Source: Methylophaga sp. (GTDB lineage: Bacteria > Pseudomonadota > Gammaproteobacteria > Nitrosococcales > Methylophagaceae). From it: a stretch of DNA of 62,545 bases. Where the stretch lies: assembly GCA_011053005.1 (NCBI GenBank), contig DRHW01000025.1, forward strand, positions 1 to 62,545, given 5' to 3'. Positions 30,050-41,642 of this stretch are shown piece after piece. Under the pieces are notes generated by a model. The model saw only the letters and a list, made by a program, of their open reading frames with translations, ran no database searches and was not told the origin of the DNA. Made by a program: the position numbers and the translations under genes. Position 1 is the first letter of the stretch. Each line of letters starts with the position of its first letter.

Positions 30050-30853
30050 GTGCCACTGATAAAAATCAGGGATTTGCACTTCTATCGTGGTGATAGAGCT
30101 ATTTTTGACGGGGTGAATATTGATATTCAGCGCGGAAAAATTACCGCAATTATGGGGCCAAGCGGAACCGGTAAGACAACATTGTTGCGCTTAATCGGTG
30201 GACAGCTAAAGCCCGATAGCGGCACCATTGAAGTAGACGGTCAAAATGTTCATAAGCTTTCACATGCGGGTCTTTATGATTTGCGTAAGCGTATGGGTAT
30301 GTTGTTTCAAAGCGGCGCATTGTTGACAGATATCTCTGTATTCGACAATGTTGCTTTTCCTCTGCGCGAGCATACTGATTTACCAGAAAGTATGATCCGT
30401 GATTTGGTCTTGATGAAATTACAAGCCGTAGGTTTGCGCAATGCTCGTGATTTAATGCCTGCCGAATTATCTGGCGGTATGTCGAGACGGGTCGCACTGG
30501 CACGAGCAGTCACGCTTGATCCAATGATGGTGATGTACGATGAGCCGTTCACAGGCCAAGATCCTATTTCAATGGGAACGATTGTTAATTTAATCCATCG
30601 TTTGAATGATGCAATGGGTTTGACCAGTATTGTGGTTTCGCATGATGTCAAAGAGACAACAGAAATTGCCGATGTTATCTATTTATTATCAGCGGGTAAG
30701 GTCATTGAGTCTGGATCGCCTGTGCAATTAAAACGTTCGTCGTCTCAGTGGGTGCAACAGTTTATTCAAGGTTTACCGGATGGTCCTGTGCCATTCCATT
30801 ATCCCGGTGAAGATTTTGCTGACGATTTATTAAATTCTGAGGTGTCAGCATGA
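30050..30853 (+). CDS. mlaF: Phospholipid ABC transporter ATP-binding protein MlaF
   Basis: MlaF is the cytoplasmic ATPase of the MlaFEDB complex that moves phospholipids between the inner membrane and the periplasmic carrier MlaC, maintaining outer-membrane asymmetry. The 267-residue protein has Walker [10 protein letters not shown] near residue 38, the signature [14 protein letters not shown] near 143, Walker [15 protein letters not shown] near 165 and the switch histidine SHD near 200. The start is GTG 30050 (VPLIKIRD) with GGAG nine bases upstream. It overlaps mlaE by four bases (ATGA). Confidence 0.96.
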   Translation: MPLIKIRDLHFYRGDRAIFDGVNIDIQRGKITAIMGPSGTGKTTLLRLIGGQLKPDSGTIEVDGQNVHKLSHAGLYDLRKRMGMLFQSGALLTDISVFDNVAFPLREHTDLPESMIRDLVLMKLQAVGLRNARDLMPAELSGGMSRRVALARAVTLDPMMVMYDEPFTGQDPISMGTIVNLIHRLNDAMGLTSIVVSHDVKETTEIADVIYLLSAGKVIESGSPVQLKRSSSQWVQQFIQGLPDGPVPFHYPGEDFADDLLNSEVSA

Positions 30854-31632
30854 TAGGTTTTATTCAGGGTTTAGGCCGCTCGGTAATCGAAACACTTCAA
30901 CGCTTGGGCCGTGCCCATATCTTTCTATGGGATATGGTGAGAGGGATTCCTGAAGTATTACTTCGTTTTTCATTAGTTATTCAGCAATTACATTCAGTCG
31001 GCGTTATGTCGGTGATGATTATTCTGATATCAGGCTTATTTGTTGGCATGGTACTTGGTTTGCAAGGGTACAATACCTTAGTTGATTTTGGTGCTGAAGA
31101 GTCTTTAGGGGTTTTAGTCGCGTTATCTTTAGTGCGGGAATTAGGCCCTGTTGTGTGTGCTTTATTATTCGCAGGTCGTGCAGGCTCTGCGCTGACAGCG
31201 GAAATAGGTCTAATGAAAAGTACTGAACAATTGTCAGGCATGGAGATGATGGCAGTTGATCCTGTACGTCGTATTATTGCGCCACGTTTTGTTGCGGGCA
31301 TTATTTCAATGCCGTTACTTGCTGCAATATTTAGTGCGGTCGGTGTATTTGGCGGGTTTTTAGTGGGTTATGGTTTGTTAGGTGTCGATGATGGCGCCTT
31401 CTGGTCACAAATGCAGGTCAAAACAGATTGGCATGATGATGTACTGAATGGCGTTATCAAAAGTATAGTATTCGGTGTCGTTGTTACTTGGATTGCACTA
31501 TTTGAAGGCTATGATGCCGTACCTACTTCTGAAGGGGTAGGACGAGCAACAACACGAACGGTAGTGCATTCTGCCTTCGCAATTTTAGGGTTAGACTTTG
31601 TGCTGACGGCATTAATGTTTGGAGGAATATAA
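30850..31632 (+). CDS. mlaE: Phospholipid ABC transporter permease MlaE
   Basis: MlaE is the inner-membrane permease subunit of the Mla system. The 260-residue protein has five to six hydrophobic segments and the family signature [30 protein letters not shown] around residues 95-124, with the [19 protein letters not shown] coupling region that follows. It overlaps mlaF upstream, and mlaD follows after three bases; all five genes are one transcript. Confidence 0.96.
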   Translation: MIGFIQGLGRSVIETLQRLGRAHIFLWDMVRGIPEVLLRFSLVIQQLHSVGVMSVMIILISGLFVGMVLGLQGYNTLVDFGAEESLGVLVALSLVRELGPVVCALLFAGRAGSALTAEIGLMKSTEQLSGMEMMAVDPVRRIIAPRFVAGIISMPLLAAIFSAVGVFGGFLVGYGLLGVDDGAFWSQMQVKTDWHDDVLNGVIKSIVFGVVVTWIALFEGYDAVPTSEGVGRATTRTVVHSAFAILGLDFVLTALMFGGI

Positions 31633-31635
31633 GTG

Positions 31636-32097
31636 ATGCAAAAAAGAAATACCGAGATTACAGTCGGACTGTTTGTGGCCGCAGGTATTGTCGCTATATT
31701 TGTCTTGGCGATGAAAGTCAGCAATTTTACTGATTTTACTGATGATTCTGGTTATCAAGTAGTGGCAGAATTTGCCAATATTGGTGGATTAAAAGTGCGA
31801 TCTCCAGTCACGATGGCTGGTGTGCGTGTTGGACGCGTATCAAACATTACGCTTGATGAGAATACGTATAATGCAAAAGTAACATTAGATTTGTATTCTA
31901 AATTTAGCAGCTTACCAACAGATACATCAGCGAGTATTTTTACCGCTGGTTTGTTGGGTGAGCAGTATATTGCTTTGGATGCAGGTGCAGAAGATGAATT
32001 TTTGAAGAATGGTGATGTCTTACATCTAACGCAACCAGCGTTGGTACTTGAGCAAGTCATTGGTCAGTTCTTATTTAGTAAAGCGGAAGGTGAATAA
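31636..32097 (+). CDS. mlaD: Phospholipid transport MCE-domain protein MlaD
   Basis: MlaD is anchored in the inner membrane by a single N-terminal helix (EITVGLFVAAGIVAIFVLAMKV) and its MCE domain forms a periplasmic hexameric ring that channels lipid between MlaE and MlaC. At 153 residues it has one MCE domain (VVAEFANIGGLKVRSPVTMAGVRVGRV near 43-70) and the GLLGEQYIALD strand near 105. GGAGG lies 10 bases before ATG 31636; GTG 31633 is an alternative one codon upstream. Confidence 0.94.
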   Translation: MQKRNTEITVGLFVAAGIVAIFVLAMKVSNFTDFTDDSGYQVVAEFANIGGLKVRSPVTMAGVRVGRVSNITLDENTYNAKVTLDLYSKFSSLPTDTSASIFTAGLLGEQYIALDAGAEDEFLKNGDVLHLTQPALVLEQVIGQFLFSKAEGE

Positions 32098-32100
32098 ATA

Positions 32101-32742
32101 ATGCGTGCAAATAAATATTTCTTTAACAAGGCGATGGCTGCGTTGTTAGTATTGTTTTCGATGGTTGGATTCTCGTCGTTTGCTGTGGCAGATGATATGC
32201 CTGAACCTCAAGCATTGGTAAAAGCATCATCCGATAAAATGATGAAGTCCTTGGAAGAGAATAAAGCGGAATTACAAGCTGATCCATCTCTAATTTATGG
32301 CTTAGTAACTGATGTGTTAACGCCGCATTTTGATTTTGAAAAAATGGCTAAATTGGCATTAGGTAAAAATTGGCGTGCGCTTTCTGCAACGCAACAATCA
32401 CAATTTACCGATGAATTTAGACTGTTATTAATCAGGACTTATTCAACAGCGATGTTGGAATATACGAATGAAGAGATTCGTTTCTTACCTTTCCGTGATG
32501 ATCTTAAAACTAAAAAAGTTCAAGTTGATATGGAAATCGTGCAAGCTCGTGGCCCAGCAATTCCTATGTCATTATCGTTATATGAAAATAAAAGCACAGA
32601 GTGGAAAGTTTACGATGTCAAAATTGACGGCATTAGTTTAGTCACCAATTACCGTTCTACTTTTGCAAATGAAATTCGTAACGATGGCATTGATAAGTTA
32701 ATTGAACGTCTTGCCGTTAAGAATGAAAAAGTGAAAGCATGA
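32101..32742 (+). CDS. mlaC: Periplasmic phospholipid-binding protein MlaC
   Basis: MlaC ferries phospholipid through the periplasm between the MlaD ring and the outer-membrane MlaA complex. The 213-residue precursor has a signal peptide (AMAALLVLFSMVGFSSFAVA, mature start DDMPEP) and the Tol_Tol_Ttg2 family body, with YGLVTDVLTPHFDFEKMAKLALGKNWRALS near 65-95 and YDVKIDGISLVTNYRSTFANEI near 175-196. The stop overlaps mlaB by four bases. Confidence 0.94.
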   Translation: MRANKYFFNKAMAALLVLFSMVGFSSFAVADDMPEPQALVKASSDKMMKSLEENKAELQADPSLIYGLVTDVLTPHFDFEKMAKLALGKNWRALSATQQSQFTDEFRLLLIRTYSTAMLEYTNEEIRFLPFRDDLKTKKVQVDMEIVQARGPAIPMSLSLYENKSTEWKVYDVKIDGISLVTNYRSTFANEIRNDGIDKLIERLAVKNEKVKA

Positions 32743-33044
32743 GTCAAGTTGGTAAGTTAAAACATAATCCAGAGACAGACTACATCAATGTTTGCGGTGA
32801 CCTAACGTTTACTACGGTGAATGATCTATTGGTTTCTGCACGACGTATATTTGCTCCCATCAAAGTATTAAGTATTGATTTGACTGAGGTAGGTTGCAGT
32901 GATAGTGCTGGACTCGCCTTATTGATTGATTGGATGCGTTTAGCTAAACAGCAAAATAAAAATATTGTGTTTTACAATATTCCCGCCCAAATGTTAGCCA
33001 TGGCACATGCCAGTGGTTTGGACGAGTTACTACCTTTACAATAA
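32739..33044 (+). CDS. mlaB: STAS-domain protein MlaB
   Basis: MlaB is a cytoplasmic STAS subunit that binds MlaF and stabilises the transporter. The 101-residue protein has the STAS beta-alpha pattern with LSIDLTEVGCSDSAGLALLIDWM around residues 45-68, where the serine follows the usual STAS loop, and MLAMAHASGLDELLPL at the end. Short length and overlap with mlaC fit the standard mlaFEDCB order. Confidence 0.92.
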   Translation: MSQVGKLKHNPETDYINVCGDLTFTTVNDLLVSARRIFAPIKVLSIDLTEVGCSDSAGLALLIDWMRLAKQQNKNIVFYNIPAQMLAMAHASGLDELLPLQ

Positions 33045-33068
33045 TTTTTTAATAAGTTGAAACAACAC

Positions 33069-33290
33069 ATGCACGCGATAGATATTCAAAAAATGATAGA
33101 AGCGGGATTACCTGATGCAACGGTAGAAGTATTGGGTGATGATGGCCAGCATTTTGAAGCAAGAGTCGTTAGCCCTTCTTTTGCTGGGAAATCACTTATT
33201 GCTCAACATAAAATGGTTTATGCCACATTAGGTAATAGCTTTGAAAGTGCATTACACGCACTCGCATTAAAGACTTCAGCGCCTCGTTAA
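33069..33290 (+). CDS. ibaG: BolA-family protein IbaG (YrbA)
   Basis: A 73-residue single-domain BolA-like protein that probably works with a monothiol glutaredoxin in iron-sulfur cluster trafficking. It shows the family motif VEVLGDDGQHFEARVVSPSFAGKSLIAQHKMVY around residues 20-52 with the conserved RVVSP loop and the histidine of QH. ATG 33069 (MHAIDIQKM) is preferred to the upstream in-frame TTG. It lies between mlaB and murA, as in E. coli and Vibrio. Confidence 0.93.
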   Translation: MHAIDIQKMIEAGLPDATVEVLGDDGQHFEARVVSPSFAGKSLIAQHKMVYATLGNSFESALHALALKTSAPR

Positions 33291-34619
<1,329 letters not shown>

Positions 34620-34620
34620 A

Positions 34621-35265
34621 ATGTCCAATATCCTGACTTTAGCCTTATCGAAAGGACGCATCTTTAAAGATACTTTGCCGCTATTAAAAGCTGCAGGCAT
34701 TGAGCCGCTTGATGACCCTGAAACAAGCCGTAAGTTAATTTTAGAAACCACTCAGCCTGATGTCCGAATCATTATTGTTCGCGCCTCAGATGTACCAACA
34801 TATGTGGAATATGGTGGCGCAGATATTGGCGTAGCTGGGAAAGATGTCTTATTAGAACATCCTGATGCTGAATTATATGAACCGGTTGACCTCAAGATTG
34901 CCCGTTGTAAATTGATGACGGCTGGCAGAGTCAACGAACCAGCTAAAAATGGTCGTTTAAAAGTGGCCACTAAATTTGTTGAAAGTACCCGACGTTTTTA
35001 TGCCGAACAAGGTCAACAAGTTGATATTATTAAACTTTATGGTTCAATGGAGCTCGCACCACTGGTCGGTATGGCCGATCGTATTGTCGATGTGGTTGAT
35101 ACTGGCGATACCTTGCGTGCTAATGGTTTAGTGCCTATGGAACTGATTGCTGATATTAGCTCACGTTTGGTGGTCAATAAGGCGTCAATGAAGATGAAGC
35201 ATGGACGTATTCAGCAATTTATTGATGATATTCGCCGAGCAGTAAGAGAACAAAACAATGATTGA
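34621..35265 (+). CDS. hisG: ATP phosphoribosyltransferase, short catalytic form
   Basis: HisG joins ATP and PRPP in the first step of histidine biosynthesis. At 214 residues it is the short HisG type, which lacks the C-terminal regulatory domain and needs HisZ to form an active and feedback-inhibited complex. The ALSKGRIF start, [11 protein letters not shown] near 60 and the PRPP-binding [15 protein letters not shown] near 155-169 identify it. hisZ is not in the window. It overlaps hisD by eight bases. Confidence 0.96.
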   Translation: MSNILTLALSKGRIFKDTLPLLKAAGIEPLDDPETSRKLILETTQPDVRIIIVRASDVPTYVEYGGADIGVAGKDVLLEHPDAELYEPVDLKIARCKLMTAGRVNEPAKNGRLKVATKFVESTRRFYAEQGQQVDIIKLYGSMELAPLVGMADRIVDVVDTGDTLRANGLVPMELIADISSRLVVNKASMKMKHGRIQQFIDDIRRAVREQNND

Positions 35266-36559
35266 TATTAAACAGCTTGACTTTGACGACAGTGATTTTT
35301 GGCCGCAACTTGAAGCCGTGCTTGCTTGGGAAGCCGTTTCAGATGCAACAATTAGCGATACCGTTAAACATATTTTAGCTGATGTGAAAAACAATGGTGA
35401 TAAGGCTGTTTTAGAATATAGTCAACGTTTTGATCGCCTAACAGCACAAACAATGACTGAATTAGAAATTCCGATGTCTCGTGCTCACGCTGCTTTGGAA
35501 TTGATCCCTGAAAGTCAACGCCAAGCGCTACAAGCAGCGGCTGATCGCGTACGTATTTATCACGAACACCAATTACAAGGTTCGTGGACTTATACTGAAG
35601 CAGATGGCACGATTTTAGGCCAACAAGTTACCGCGATTCAACGTGCAGGGTTATATGTTCCTGGCGGTAAAGCTGCGTATCCCTCATCAGTATTGATGAA
35701 TGCGATTCCAGCTAAAGTCGCTGGCGTCGATGAGTTAATCATGGTTGTGCCAACACCTGATGGCGAAGTAAATAATCTAGTATTAGCAGCCGCTTCAATT
35801 GCAGGCGTAGATCGTATTTTTGCTATTGGTGGTGCACAAGCCGTTGCAGCACTAGCTTATGGTACTGAAACTGTTCCGCAGGTCGATAAAATTGTTGGTC
35901 CCGGCAATATTTATGTGGCAACAGCCAAAGGTATGGTTTTTGGTACGGTAGGCATAGATATGATTGCTGGACCATCTGAAATTCTAGTTATTTGTGATGG
36001 TAAAACCGATCCAGAATGGATTGCAATGGATTTATTTTCTCAAGCAGAACATGATGAAGATGCCCAGTCTATATTGGTTTCACCTGATGCTGATTTTTTA
36101 CAGCAAGTCAGAAAGGCGATTACTCGTTTATTACCGACGATGGAACGACAAGAAATTATCAGTGCATCATTGAGTGGGCGCGGTGCTTTAATTCATGTCA
36201 ATGATATGGAGCAAGCCGTTGAAGTGGCCAACTTTATTGCGCCTGAACATCTAGAGTTATCTGTTGAAGATCCAATGGCAATGTCGAAAAAAATTCGTCA
36301 TGCTGGTGCTATCTTTATGGGGCGCTATACGCCAGAAGCCTTAGGTGATTATTGTGCTGGGCCCAATCACGTATTACCGACATCACGTACTGCGAGATTC
36401 AGCTCACCACTTGGTGTGTATGACTTTCAAAAACGTTCTAGTTTGATTCAAGTATCAGAGCAAGGTGCTCAACATTTAGGTCAGATTGCATCAGTGTTAG
36501 CCCGTGGTGAAAGTTTAACGGCGCATGCACGCTCTGCAGAATATCGTCTTAAGGACTGA
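35258..36559 (+). CDS. hisD: Histidinol dehydrogenase
   Basis: HisD performs the last two NAD-dependent oxidations of histidinol to histidine with one catalytic zinc. The 433-residue protein has [29 protein letters not shown] near 128-157, the [12 protein letters not shown] region near 238, [18 protein letters not shown] near 260 and [25 protein letters not shown] near 368, containing the expected zinc and base histidines. The start overlaps hisG, giving coupled hisGDC translation. Confidence 0.96.
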   Translation: MIDIKQLDFDDSDFWPQLEAVLAWEAVSDATISDTVKHILADVKNNGDKAVLEYSQRFDRLTAQTMTELEIPMSRAHAALELIPESQRQALQAAADRVRIYHEHQLQGSWTYTEADGTILGQQVTAIQRAGLYVPGGKAAYPSSVLMNAIPAKVAGVDELIMVVPTPDGEVNNLVLAAASIAGVDRIFAIGGAQAVAALAYGTETVPQVDKIVGPGNIYVATAKGMVFGTVGIDMIAGPSEILVICDGKTDPEWIAMDLFSQAEHDEDAQSILVSPDADFLQQVRKAITRLLPTMERQEIISASLSGRGALIHVNDMEQAVEVANFIAPEHLELSVEDPMAMSKKIRHAGAIFMGRYTPEALGDYCAGPNHVLPTSRTARFSSPLGVYDFQKRSSLIQVSEQGAQHLGQIASVLARGESLTAHARSAEYRLKD

Positions 36560-36564
36560 ATATA

Positions 36565-37620
36565 ATGAGTCGTTTTTGGAGCCCTGTTGTCCATAAGCTA
36601 GAACCTTACGTACCTGGTGAACAACCCAAGATAGCTAATTTGACTAAGCTCAATACTAATGAAAACCCTTATGGGCCATCACCTAAAGTATTGGAGGCCA
36701 TTCGATTAGCCACCAGCAATACATTGCGATTATACCCAGATCCTAATGCTGCAGAATTAAAACAAGCGATTGCTGATTATCATCAGGTAACACCTAATCA
36801 AGTCTTTGTTGGCAACGGTTCGGATGAAGTGTTAGCACATGTTTTTCACGCTTTTTTTCAACATGATGCACCGTTATTATTCCCCGATATTACCTATAGC
36901 TTTTATCCTGTTTATTGCCAGTTGTATCAAATTGACTATCAAACGATTCCTTTGACAGATGAATTTGAAATTAACGTGAATGATTATTGTCGTGATAATG
37001 GCGGCATCATATTCCCAAATCCTAATGCGCCAACTAGCCGTTTATTAGACTTGGAAGAAATTGAAGCATTACTACAAAAAAATACCGATTCAGTTGTGGT
37101 CATTGATGAGGCTTACATAGATTTTGGCGGTCAAACAGCTATCGTCTTAGTCGATAAATATCCTAATTTGTTGATCACTCAAACCTTATCGAAGTCTCGT
37201 TCTTTGGCGGGTATGCGAATTGGTTTTGCAGTAGGTCATCCAGATTTAATTGCAGGTTTAGAGCGGATTAAAGATAGCTTTAATTCTTATCCTTTAGATA
37301 GTCTTGCTATTACTGCTGGTGTTGCTGCTTTTGAAGATAAAGCTTACTTTGAGAAGACGTGTCAGAAAGTTATCAGTAGTCGTAAGTGGGTGACTGCAGA
37401 ATTGAAATCGCTTGGTTTTACCGTATTACCTTCGGGTGCTAACTTTGTATTTGCAACGCATCCTGATAATGATGCTGCTAAATTAGCTACTGGATTGCGT
37501 AAGGAAGGCGTAATTGTTCGTCATTTCAATAAAGATAAAATTGATCAGTATTTACGTATTACGATTGGTAATACGGAAGAAAACCAACAGCTATTAGCAG
37601 TAATGGATACGCTTCTTTAG
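36565..37620 (+). CDS. hisC: Histidinol-phosphate aminotransferase
   Basis: HisC is a PLP-dependent class I/II aminotransferase converting imidazole-acetol phosphate to histidinol phosphate. The 351-residue protein has [18 protein letters not shown] near 28-46, the [17 protein letters not shown] cofactor segment near 87, [13 protein letters not shown] near 148, and the Schiff-base lysine in [18 protein letters not shown] near 210. It closes the hisGDC unit and converges with a DUF4124 gene 8 bases away. Confidence 0.95.
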   Translation: MSRFWSPVVHKLEPYVPGEQPKIANLTKLNTNENPYGPSPKVLEAIRLATSNTLRLYPDPNAAELKQAIADYHQVTPNQVFVGNGSDEVLAHVFHAFFQHDAPLLFPDITYSFYPVYCQLYQIDYQTIPLTDEFEINVNDYCRDNGGIIFPNPNAPTSRLLDLEEIEALLQKNTDSVVVIDEAYIDFGGQTAIVLVDKYPNLLITQTLSKSRSLAGMRIGFAVGHPDLIAGLERIKDSFNSYPLDSLAITAGVAAFEDKAYFEKTCQKVISSRKWVTAELKSLGFTVLPSGANFVFATHPDNDAAKLATGLRKEGVIVRHFNKDKIDQYLRITIGNTEENQQLLAVMDTLL

Positions 37621-37628
37621 CTTGATAA

Positions 37629-38315
37629 TTATTCTGTCGCGTTTTGGTCATGTAGCCGAATGCGTTGGAGTTCACGCAGTCTGATTAAATCATGTTCATA
37701 TTGTTCGCTGCTTATAGTGCTATCAACTTGTAAACTTTCTAAACGTAATTTATTCTCGGCGATGTCTTTTTGGGTTGATTTAATCTGTTGATTTAAGTCA
37801 TCTGAGATAGTCTGTCCACTCAATTCTTGGTCTGCGGCCCTTTGTTGTTGCTTGTGCAGTATATTTTTTAAATATTTCTGTTGTGCGATGGTATCTTCAA
37901 CTTGTTTATTGATCGCCGCTAGTTGCTCATCTCGCGCTTTAATAAGATCTTGAACTGATGGATATACCTCTAATAAGTTTTGATCTACTTTTCTCTGCTC
38001 GATCTCAATACGTTTTAGTTCTTCCTGTTGTGCCTGCTTTAGCTGATTTGATTGTTCAATAGCTTGTTCAGCTTGCAGTTGCTCAATAGTTTCTGTGCGA
38101 TTTAATACACGTTCTATGACGCGGAGTGTTTTATCATCTAATATTTCATAGCCTTGCTGAGCGGCGTAGGGTGGCAAGGTTTTACTTAAGGTGGACACGC
38201 CATTTTGATCAATGAAGTGGTATATGTTACCGGCGTAAGATGAGAGGCTAGGTAGCATGAAAGCTAGAGCCAATAGTGAAGGAAAATAACCATTTAATTT
38301 TTTCATAGGCTTCAT
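37629..38315 (-). CDS. Secreted DUF4124-domain protein with coiled-coil tail
   Basis: A 228-residue exported protein: a short hydrophobic leader (YFPSLLALAFMLPSLSSYAG), a DUF4124-type domain near residues 29-60 (GNIYHFIDQNGVSTLSKTLPP), then glutamine- and glutamate-rich heptads making long coiled coil to residue 225. Such proteins are frequent in gammaproteobacteria and of unknown function; a cell-wall or envelope scaffolding role is only a guess. ATG at 38315 or 38306 are both possible. It is divergent from the TauE/SafE gene. Confidence 0.75.
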   Translation of the reverse strand: MKPMKKLNGYFPSLLALAFMLPSLSSYAGNIYHFIDQNGVSTLSKTLPPYAAQQGYEILDDKTLRVIERVLNRTETIEQLQAEQAIEQSNQLKQAQQEELKRIEIEQRKVDQNLLEVYPSVQDLIKARDEQLAAINKQVEDTIAQQKYLKNILHKQQQRAADQELSGQTISDDLNQQIKSTQKDIAENKLRLESLQVDSTISSEQYEHDLIRLRELQRIRLHDQNATE

Positions 38316-38337
38316 TTTATAAGGAGTTTAAACAAAG

Positions 38338-39102
38338 GTGAACCCTCTAGAGCAAATAGTTTTGTTTTTAGTGTCAATAATTGCAAATACTTTCTCGGCG
38401 TTTAGTGGCGGTGGCGCAGGATTGATTCAGTTTCCATTGCTTATCTTTCTGGGGCTCAGTTTTTCTGTTGCTTTGGCAACGCATAAAGTAGCGAGTGTGG
38501 CCTTAGGCTTTGGTGCTATATTACGTTATCTTTCAACTAGCAAGTTAGAAAGAAAATTCGCATTGATGATAATCTTAGCTGGTGTGCCAGGAGTTGTGTT
38601 AGGTGGTAGTTTTATTTTATTGCTGCCTGAAGATATAGCGCTGATTTCATTGGGGATATTAACCGGAGGTCTTGGCTTATACTCAATTTTTAAACCTACA
38701 TTAGGGCAAAGTGACAATCCTCAACATCGAGATAGATGGGGTTATATTCATGGAAGTAGTGTTTTATTCTTATTGGGTATATTGAATGGTTCGCTCACTT
38801 CAGGTACCGGCTTATTTGTCACGATTTGGCTGGTAGTCTGGTTCGGTTTAGATTATCAACGAGCAGTGGCTTATACGCTTATTTTAGTGGGTATCGTTTG
38901 GAATGGCGCAGGTGCTATTACCTTAGGTATCTTGGGCGAGATTCGTTGGGATTGGCTGCCTGCGCTTTTAGCAGGTTCATTAATTGGCGGTTATTTGGGA
39001 TCTCATTTAGCAATTAAACATGGTAATCGCTGGATTAAACGTGCATTTGAAGTGATAACGCTGCTTATTTCGGCAAAGCTAATGTGGAATGGATTAAGCT
39101 GA
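38338..39102 (+). CDS. TauE/SafE family sulfite or sulfonate exporter-like permease
   Basis: A 254-residue membrane protein with about eight hydrophobic helices. The opening IIANTFSAFSGGGAGLIQFPLLIFLGLSFSVALATHKV has the glycine-rich and HK motif of TauE/SafE permeases, and the repeat half has NGSLTSGTGLFVTIWLVVWFGLDYQRAVAYTLILV. Members carry sulfite, sulfoacetate or other anions, so substrate is open. It starts at GTG 38338, with AAGGAG 9 bases upstream. Confidence 0.87.
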   Translation: MNPLEQIVLFLVSIIANTFSAFSGGGAGLIQFPLLIFLGLSFSVALATHKVASVALGFGAILRYLSTSKLERKFALMIILAGVPGVVLGGSFILLLPEDIALISLGILTGGLGLYSIFKPTLGQSDNPQHRDRWGYIHGSSVLFLLGILNGSLTSGTGLFVTIWLVVWFGLDYQRAVAYTLILVGIVWNGAGAITLGILGEIRWDWLPALLAGSLIGGYLGSHLAIKHGNRWIKRAFEVITLLISAKLMWNGLS

Positions 39103-39159
39103 TTAGTGTTAATTGAAAGTGAAGTATAAGAATACTGTAGTTCCCAATTAACGCTAATC
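39101..39159. terminator. 15-bp inverted repeat between convergent TauE-type gene and pyrE
   Basis: The arms 39101-39115 and 39145-39159 pair over 15 positions with one wobble mismatch, around a 29-base loop which contains a smaller stem (AGTAT/ATACT). There is no long T-tract. It resembles the 14-bp repeat at 10503-10553, which also separates convergent genes. Confidence 0.6.
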
Positions 39160-39190
39160 AAAATGTCGAATGCAGATTGCGAGAATAAAA

Positions 39191-39838
39191 CTAGACGTCA
39201 ACACCATACTGCTGACGATATGCTTGAACTGCCGGCAAATATTGCGCTAATTCAGCGTTATTTTGTAGAAAGGTTAATAAATCATTTAAGCCAATAATAC
39301 TGACGACGGGAATTTTATGTTCCGCTTCTACTTCTTGAATTGCTGAGCGACTATCTTGACCACGTTCTTGACGATCTAGGGCAATAATAACGCCGGCAGG
39401 TATTGCATTTGCTTGTTTGATGATAGCTACCGATTCACGTACTGATGTACCCGCTGAAATAACATCATCAATGATCAATATTTTGCCTTGCAGTTCCGCG
39501 CCGACTAATTGACCACCTTCACCATGATCTTTCTTTTCTTTTCGGTTAAATACATAAGGCACATCGCGCTGATGATTATCCGCTAAGGCAATAACCGTTG
39601 TTGATGCTAAAGGAATGCCTTTGTAAGCCGGGCCAAATAGCACATCATAATCTAAGATTGATTCGCTGATGGCTTGTGCATAAAAACGCCCTAATCGAGC
39701 AAGGCTGGCACCCGTCTTAAATAAGCCACTATTAAAAAAGTAGGGGCTAGTTCGGCCAGACTTTAAAGTAAATGATCCAAAGCGTAATACACCCGTTGCA
39801 AGTGCAAATTCGATAAATTGTTGTTGATAGGGTTTCAT
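39191..39838 (-). CDS. pyrE: Orotate phosphoribosyltransferase
   Basis: PyrE makes orotidine 5'-phosphate from orotate and PRPP in pyrimidine synthesis. The 215-residue protein has the opening [40 protein letters not shown] near 70, [20 protein letters not shown] near 95 and the PRPP motif [18 protein letters not shown] near 120-137. The ATG overlaps the metW stop in an ATGA arrangement. pyrE is not usually attached to the met operon. Confidence 0.97.
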   Translation of the reverse strand: MKPYQQQFIEFALATGVLRFGSFTLKSGRTSPYFFNSGLFKTGASLARLGRFYAQAISESILDYDVLFGPAYKGIPLASTTVIALADNHQRDVPYVFNRKEKKDHGEGGQLVGAELQGKILIIDDVISAGTSVRESVAIIKQANAIPAGVIIALDRQERGQDSRSAIQEVEAEHKIPVVSIIGLNDLLTFLQNNAELAQYLPAVQAYRQQYGVDV

Positions 39839-40434
39839 GATGATTTTTTTAGTTGATAAAGAGCGGTTTGCCCAAATAAGTTGGGTAATAATTTTGTACC
39901 TAACGTATCTTTATGAGCGTGATTTACGATGCTACGTTGCTGAATTTCGATGCGTTTGCTAACGCATATTTTTTCAAAATCTTGAATCGTACATAGATGA
40001 ATGTTGGGTGTGTCGAACCAATTATGAGGCAATGTTTTTGAAATAGGCATACGGCCACCAAAAGCGAGTTGCCAGCGACATTGCCAATGACCAAAATTAG
40101 GAAAGCCAATAATCGCTTGTTTGCCCACACGAACAATCTCATCAAGTAAAAAATCAGGATGATTAATGGCTTGTAAGGTCTGCGATAAAATCACCACATC
40201 AAAGCTCTGGTCGGCAAATTGTGGTAAACCTTGGTCAAGATCGGCTTGAATAACATTCACACCCGCCGCGATACACGCAGCAAATTTGCTGTTATCAATT
40301 TCTAAGCCGTAGCCAGTAATACCACGTTGTTGTAAGTGTTTTAATAAGGCGCCATTATCGCAACCTAAATCTAGAACGCGCGCACCATCAGGGATCCAGT
40401 CACTAATGATTTGAAGATCAATACGTAAACTCAT
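39835..40434 (-). CDS. metW: Methionine biosynthesis protein MetW (SAM-dependent methyltransferase fold)
   Basis: MetW is the companion of MetX and is needed for full homoserine acyltransferase activity in several proteobacteria. The 199-residue protein has the SAM-binding [18 protein letters not shown] near residue 18, [15 protein letters not shown], a [13 protein letters not shown] block near 85 and [22 protein letters not shown] near 115. ATG 40434 (MSLRIDL) overlaps the metX stop as ATGA, so expression is coupled. pyrE overlaps the 3' end likewise. Confidence 0.94.
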   Translation of the reverse strand: MSLRIDLQIISDWIPDGARVLDLGCDNGALLKHLQQRGITGYGLEIDNSKFAACIAAGVNVIQADLDQGLPQFADQSFDVVILSQTLQAINHPDFLLDEIVRVGKQAIIGFPNFGHWQCRWQLAFGGRMPISKTLPHNWFDTPNIHLCTIQDFEKICVSKRIEIQQRSIVNHAHKDTLGTKLLPNLFGQTALYQLKKSS

Positions 40435-41579
40435 GATGAGCACTCATTAGCTATTTGTTGCATATAGGTTTGTACTATTTCCATGTAGCGCGGTATCGGC
40501 ATTAAAAACGCATCATGGCCTTGATGGGCTTCTATTTCAGCATAAGTGACATTTTTTCCAGCGCTAAGTAAAGCATCAACAATTTCTTGTGAACGCGCAG
40601 GTGAAAAGCGCCAATCGCTGGTAAATGAAATCACTAAACTACGTGCCTGAATATTCGCCATAGTCGCGGCAAGATCATCATTAAATGCTTTTGCGGGATC
40701 AAAATAATCCAGCGCTTTTGTCATTAATAAATAGGTATTGGCATCAAAACGCTCCACAAAGCTACTGCTTTGATATTGCAGATAACTTTCAATCTGAAAC
40801 TCAACATCGTAGCCATAATTAATCGTGCCGTTACGTAATTCGCGACCAAATTTTTCGCCCATCGCTTCATCAGATAGATAAGTAATATGGCCTAACATTC
40901 TGGCTAAACCCAAACCCTGACGAGGCAAGGTATTATGCTCGGCATAATAACCATCATGGAAGTTAGGATCTGACTTTATCGCGGTTCTAGCCACTTCATT
41001 AAAGGCAATGTTTTGAGCTGATAATTTAGGTGCGGCAGCAATGATCAGCACATGTCGTAATCGTTCTGGCAAGCCAATCGCCCATTGCATTGCTTGCATG
41101 GCGCCTAGACTTCCACCGACAACGGCTGCCCATTGTTGAATGTTTAAGTGGTCAGCCAACACGGCTTGACTACGCACCCAATCTGCGACGGTAAGAATAG
41201 GAAAGTCAGGACCATAATGTTTGCCTGTTTCAGGATTAATACTGGTGGGGCCTGTTGAGCCTTTGCAACCCCCTAAATTATTCAAACATACTACGAAAAA
41301 TTTGTTGGTATCAATGGCTTTACCGGGGCCAATGGCTGAGTCCCACCAACCGGGTTTTTTATCATCAGCATTATGAAAGCCCGCCGCATGATGATCGCCA
41401 GATAAGGCGTGACAGATTAATACCGCATTAGAGGCGGCGTTATTGAGTACGCCATAAGTTTCATAAATCAGATCGTAACTTGGCAAAGTACGACCGCAAT
41501 CTAGAACGAGCGGCGAGTCAATATTTAAAATTGTGGGGCTCACCAATCCGACTGAATCGGCTGGCATTGTTTCCGGCAT
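40431..41579 (-). CDS. metX: Homoserine O-acyltransferase MetX
   Basis: MetX acylates homoserine as the first committed step of methionine synthesis; alpha/beta-hydrolase members use acetyl-CoA or succinyl-CoA, and I cannot tell which here. The 382-residue protein has the oxyanion and nucleophile elbow [17 protein letters not shown] near residue 153 with catalytic serine, [11 protein letters not shown] near 57, and the catalytic histidine in HQGHDAFL near 358. It follows yggT and leads metW with an ATGA overlap. Confidence 0.95.
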   Translation of the reverse strand: MPETMPADSVGLVSPTILNIDSPLVLDCGRTLPSYDLIYETYGVLNNAASNAVLICHALSGDHHAAGFHNADDKKPGWWDSAIGPGKAIDTNKFFVVCLNNLGGCKGSTGPTSINPETGKHYGPDFPILTVADWVRSQAVLADHLNIQQWAAVVGGSLGAMQAMQWAIGLPERLRHVLIIAAAPKLSAQNIAFNEVARTAIKSDPNFHDGYYAEHNTLPRQGLGLARMLGHITYLSDEAMGEKFGRELRNGTINYGYDVEFQIESYLQYQSSSFVERFDANTYLLMTKALDYFDPAKAFNDDLAATMANIQARSLVISFTSDWRFSPARSQEIVDALLSAGKNVTYAEIEAHQGHDAFLMPIPRYMEIVQTYMQQIANECSS

Positions 41580-41642
41580 ACTACTGTGAGTCCTTGGTAA
41601 ATGAGTGCATATTATAGGTGATTAGCACCGAAAAGTTTATTG

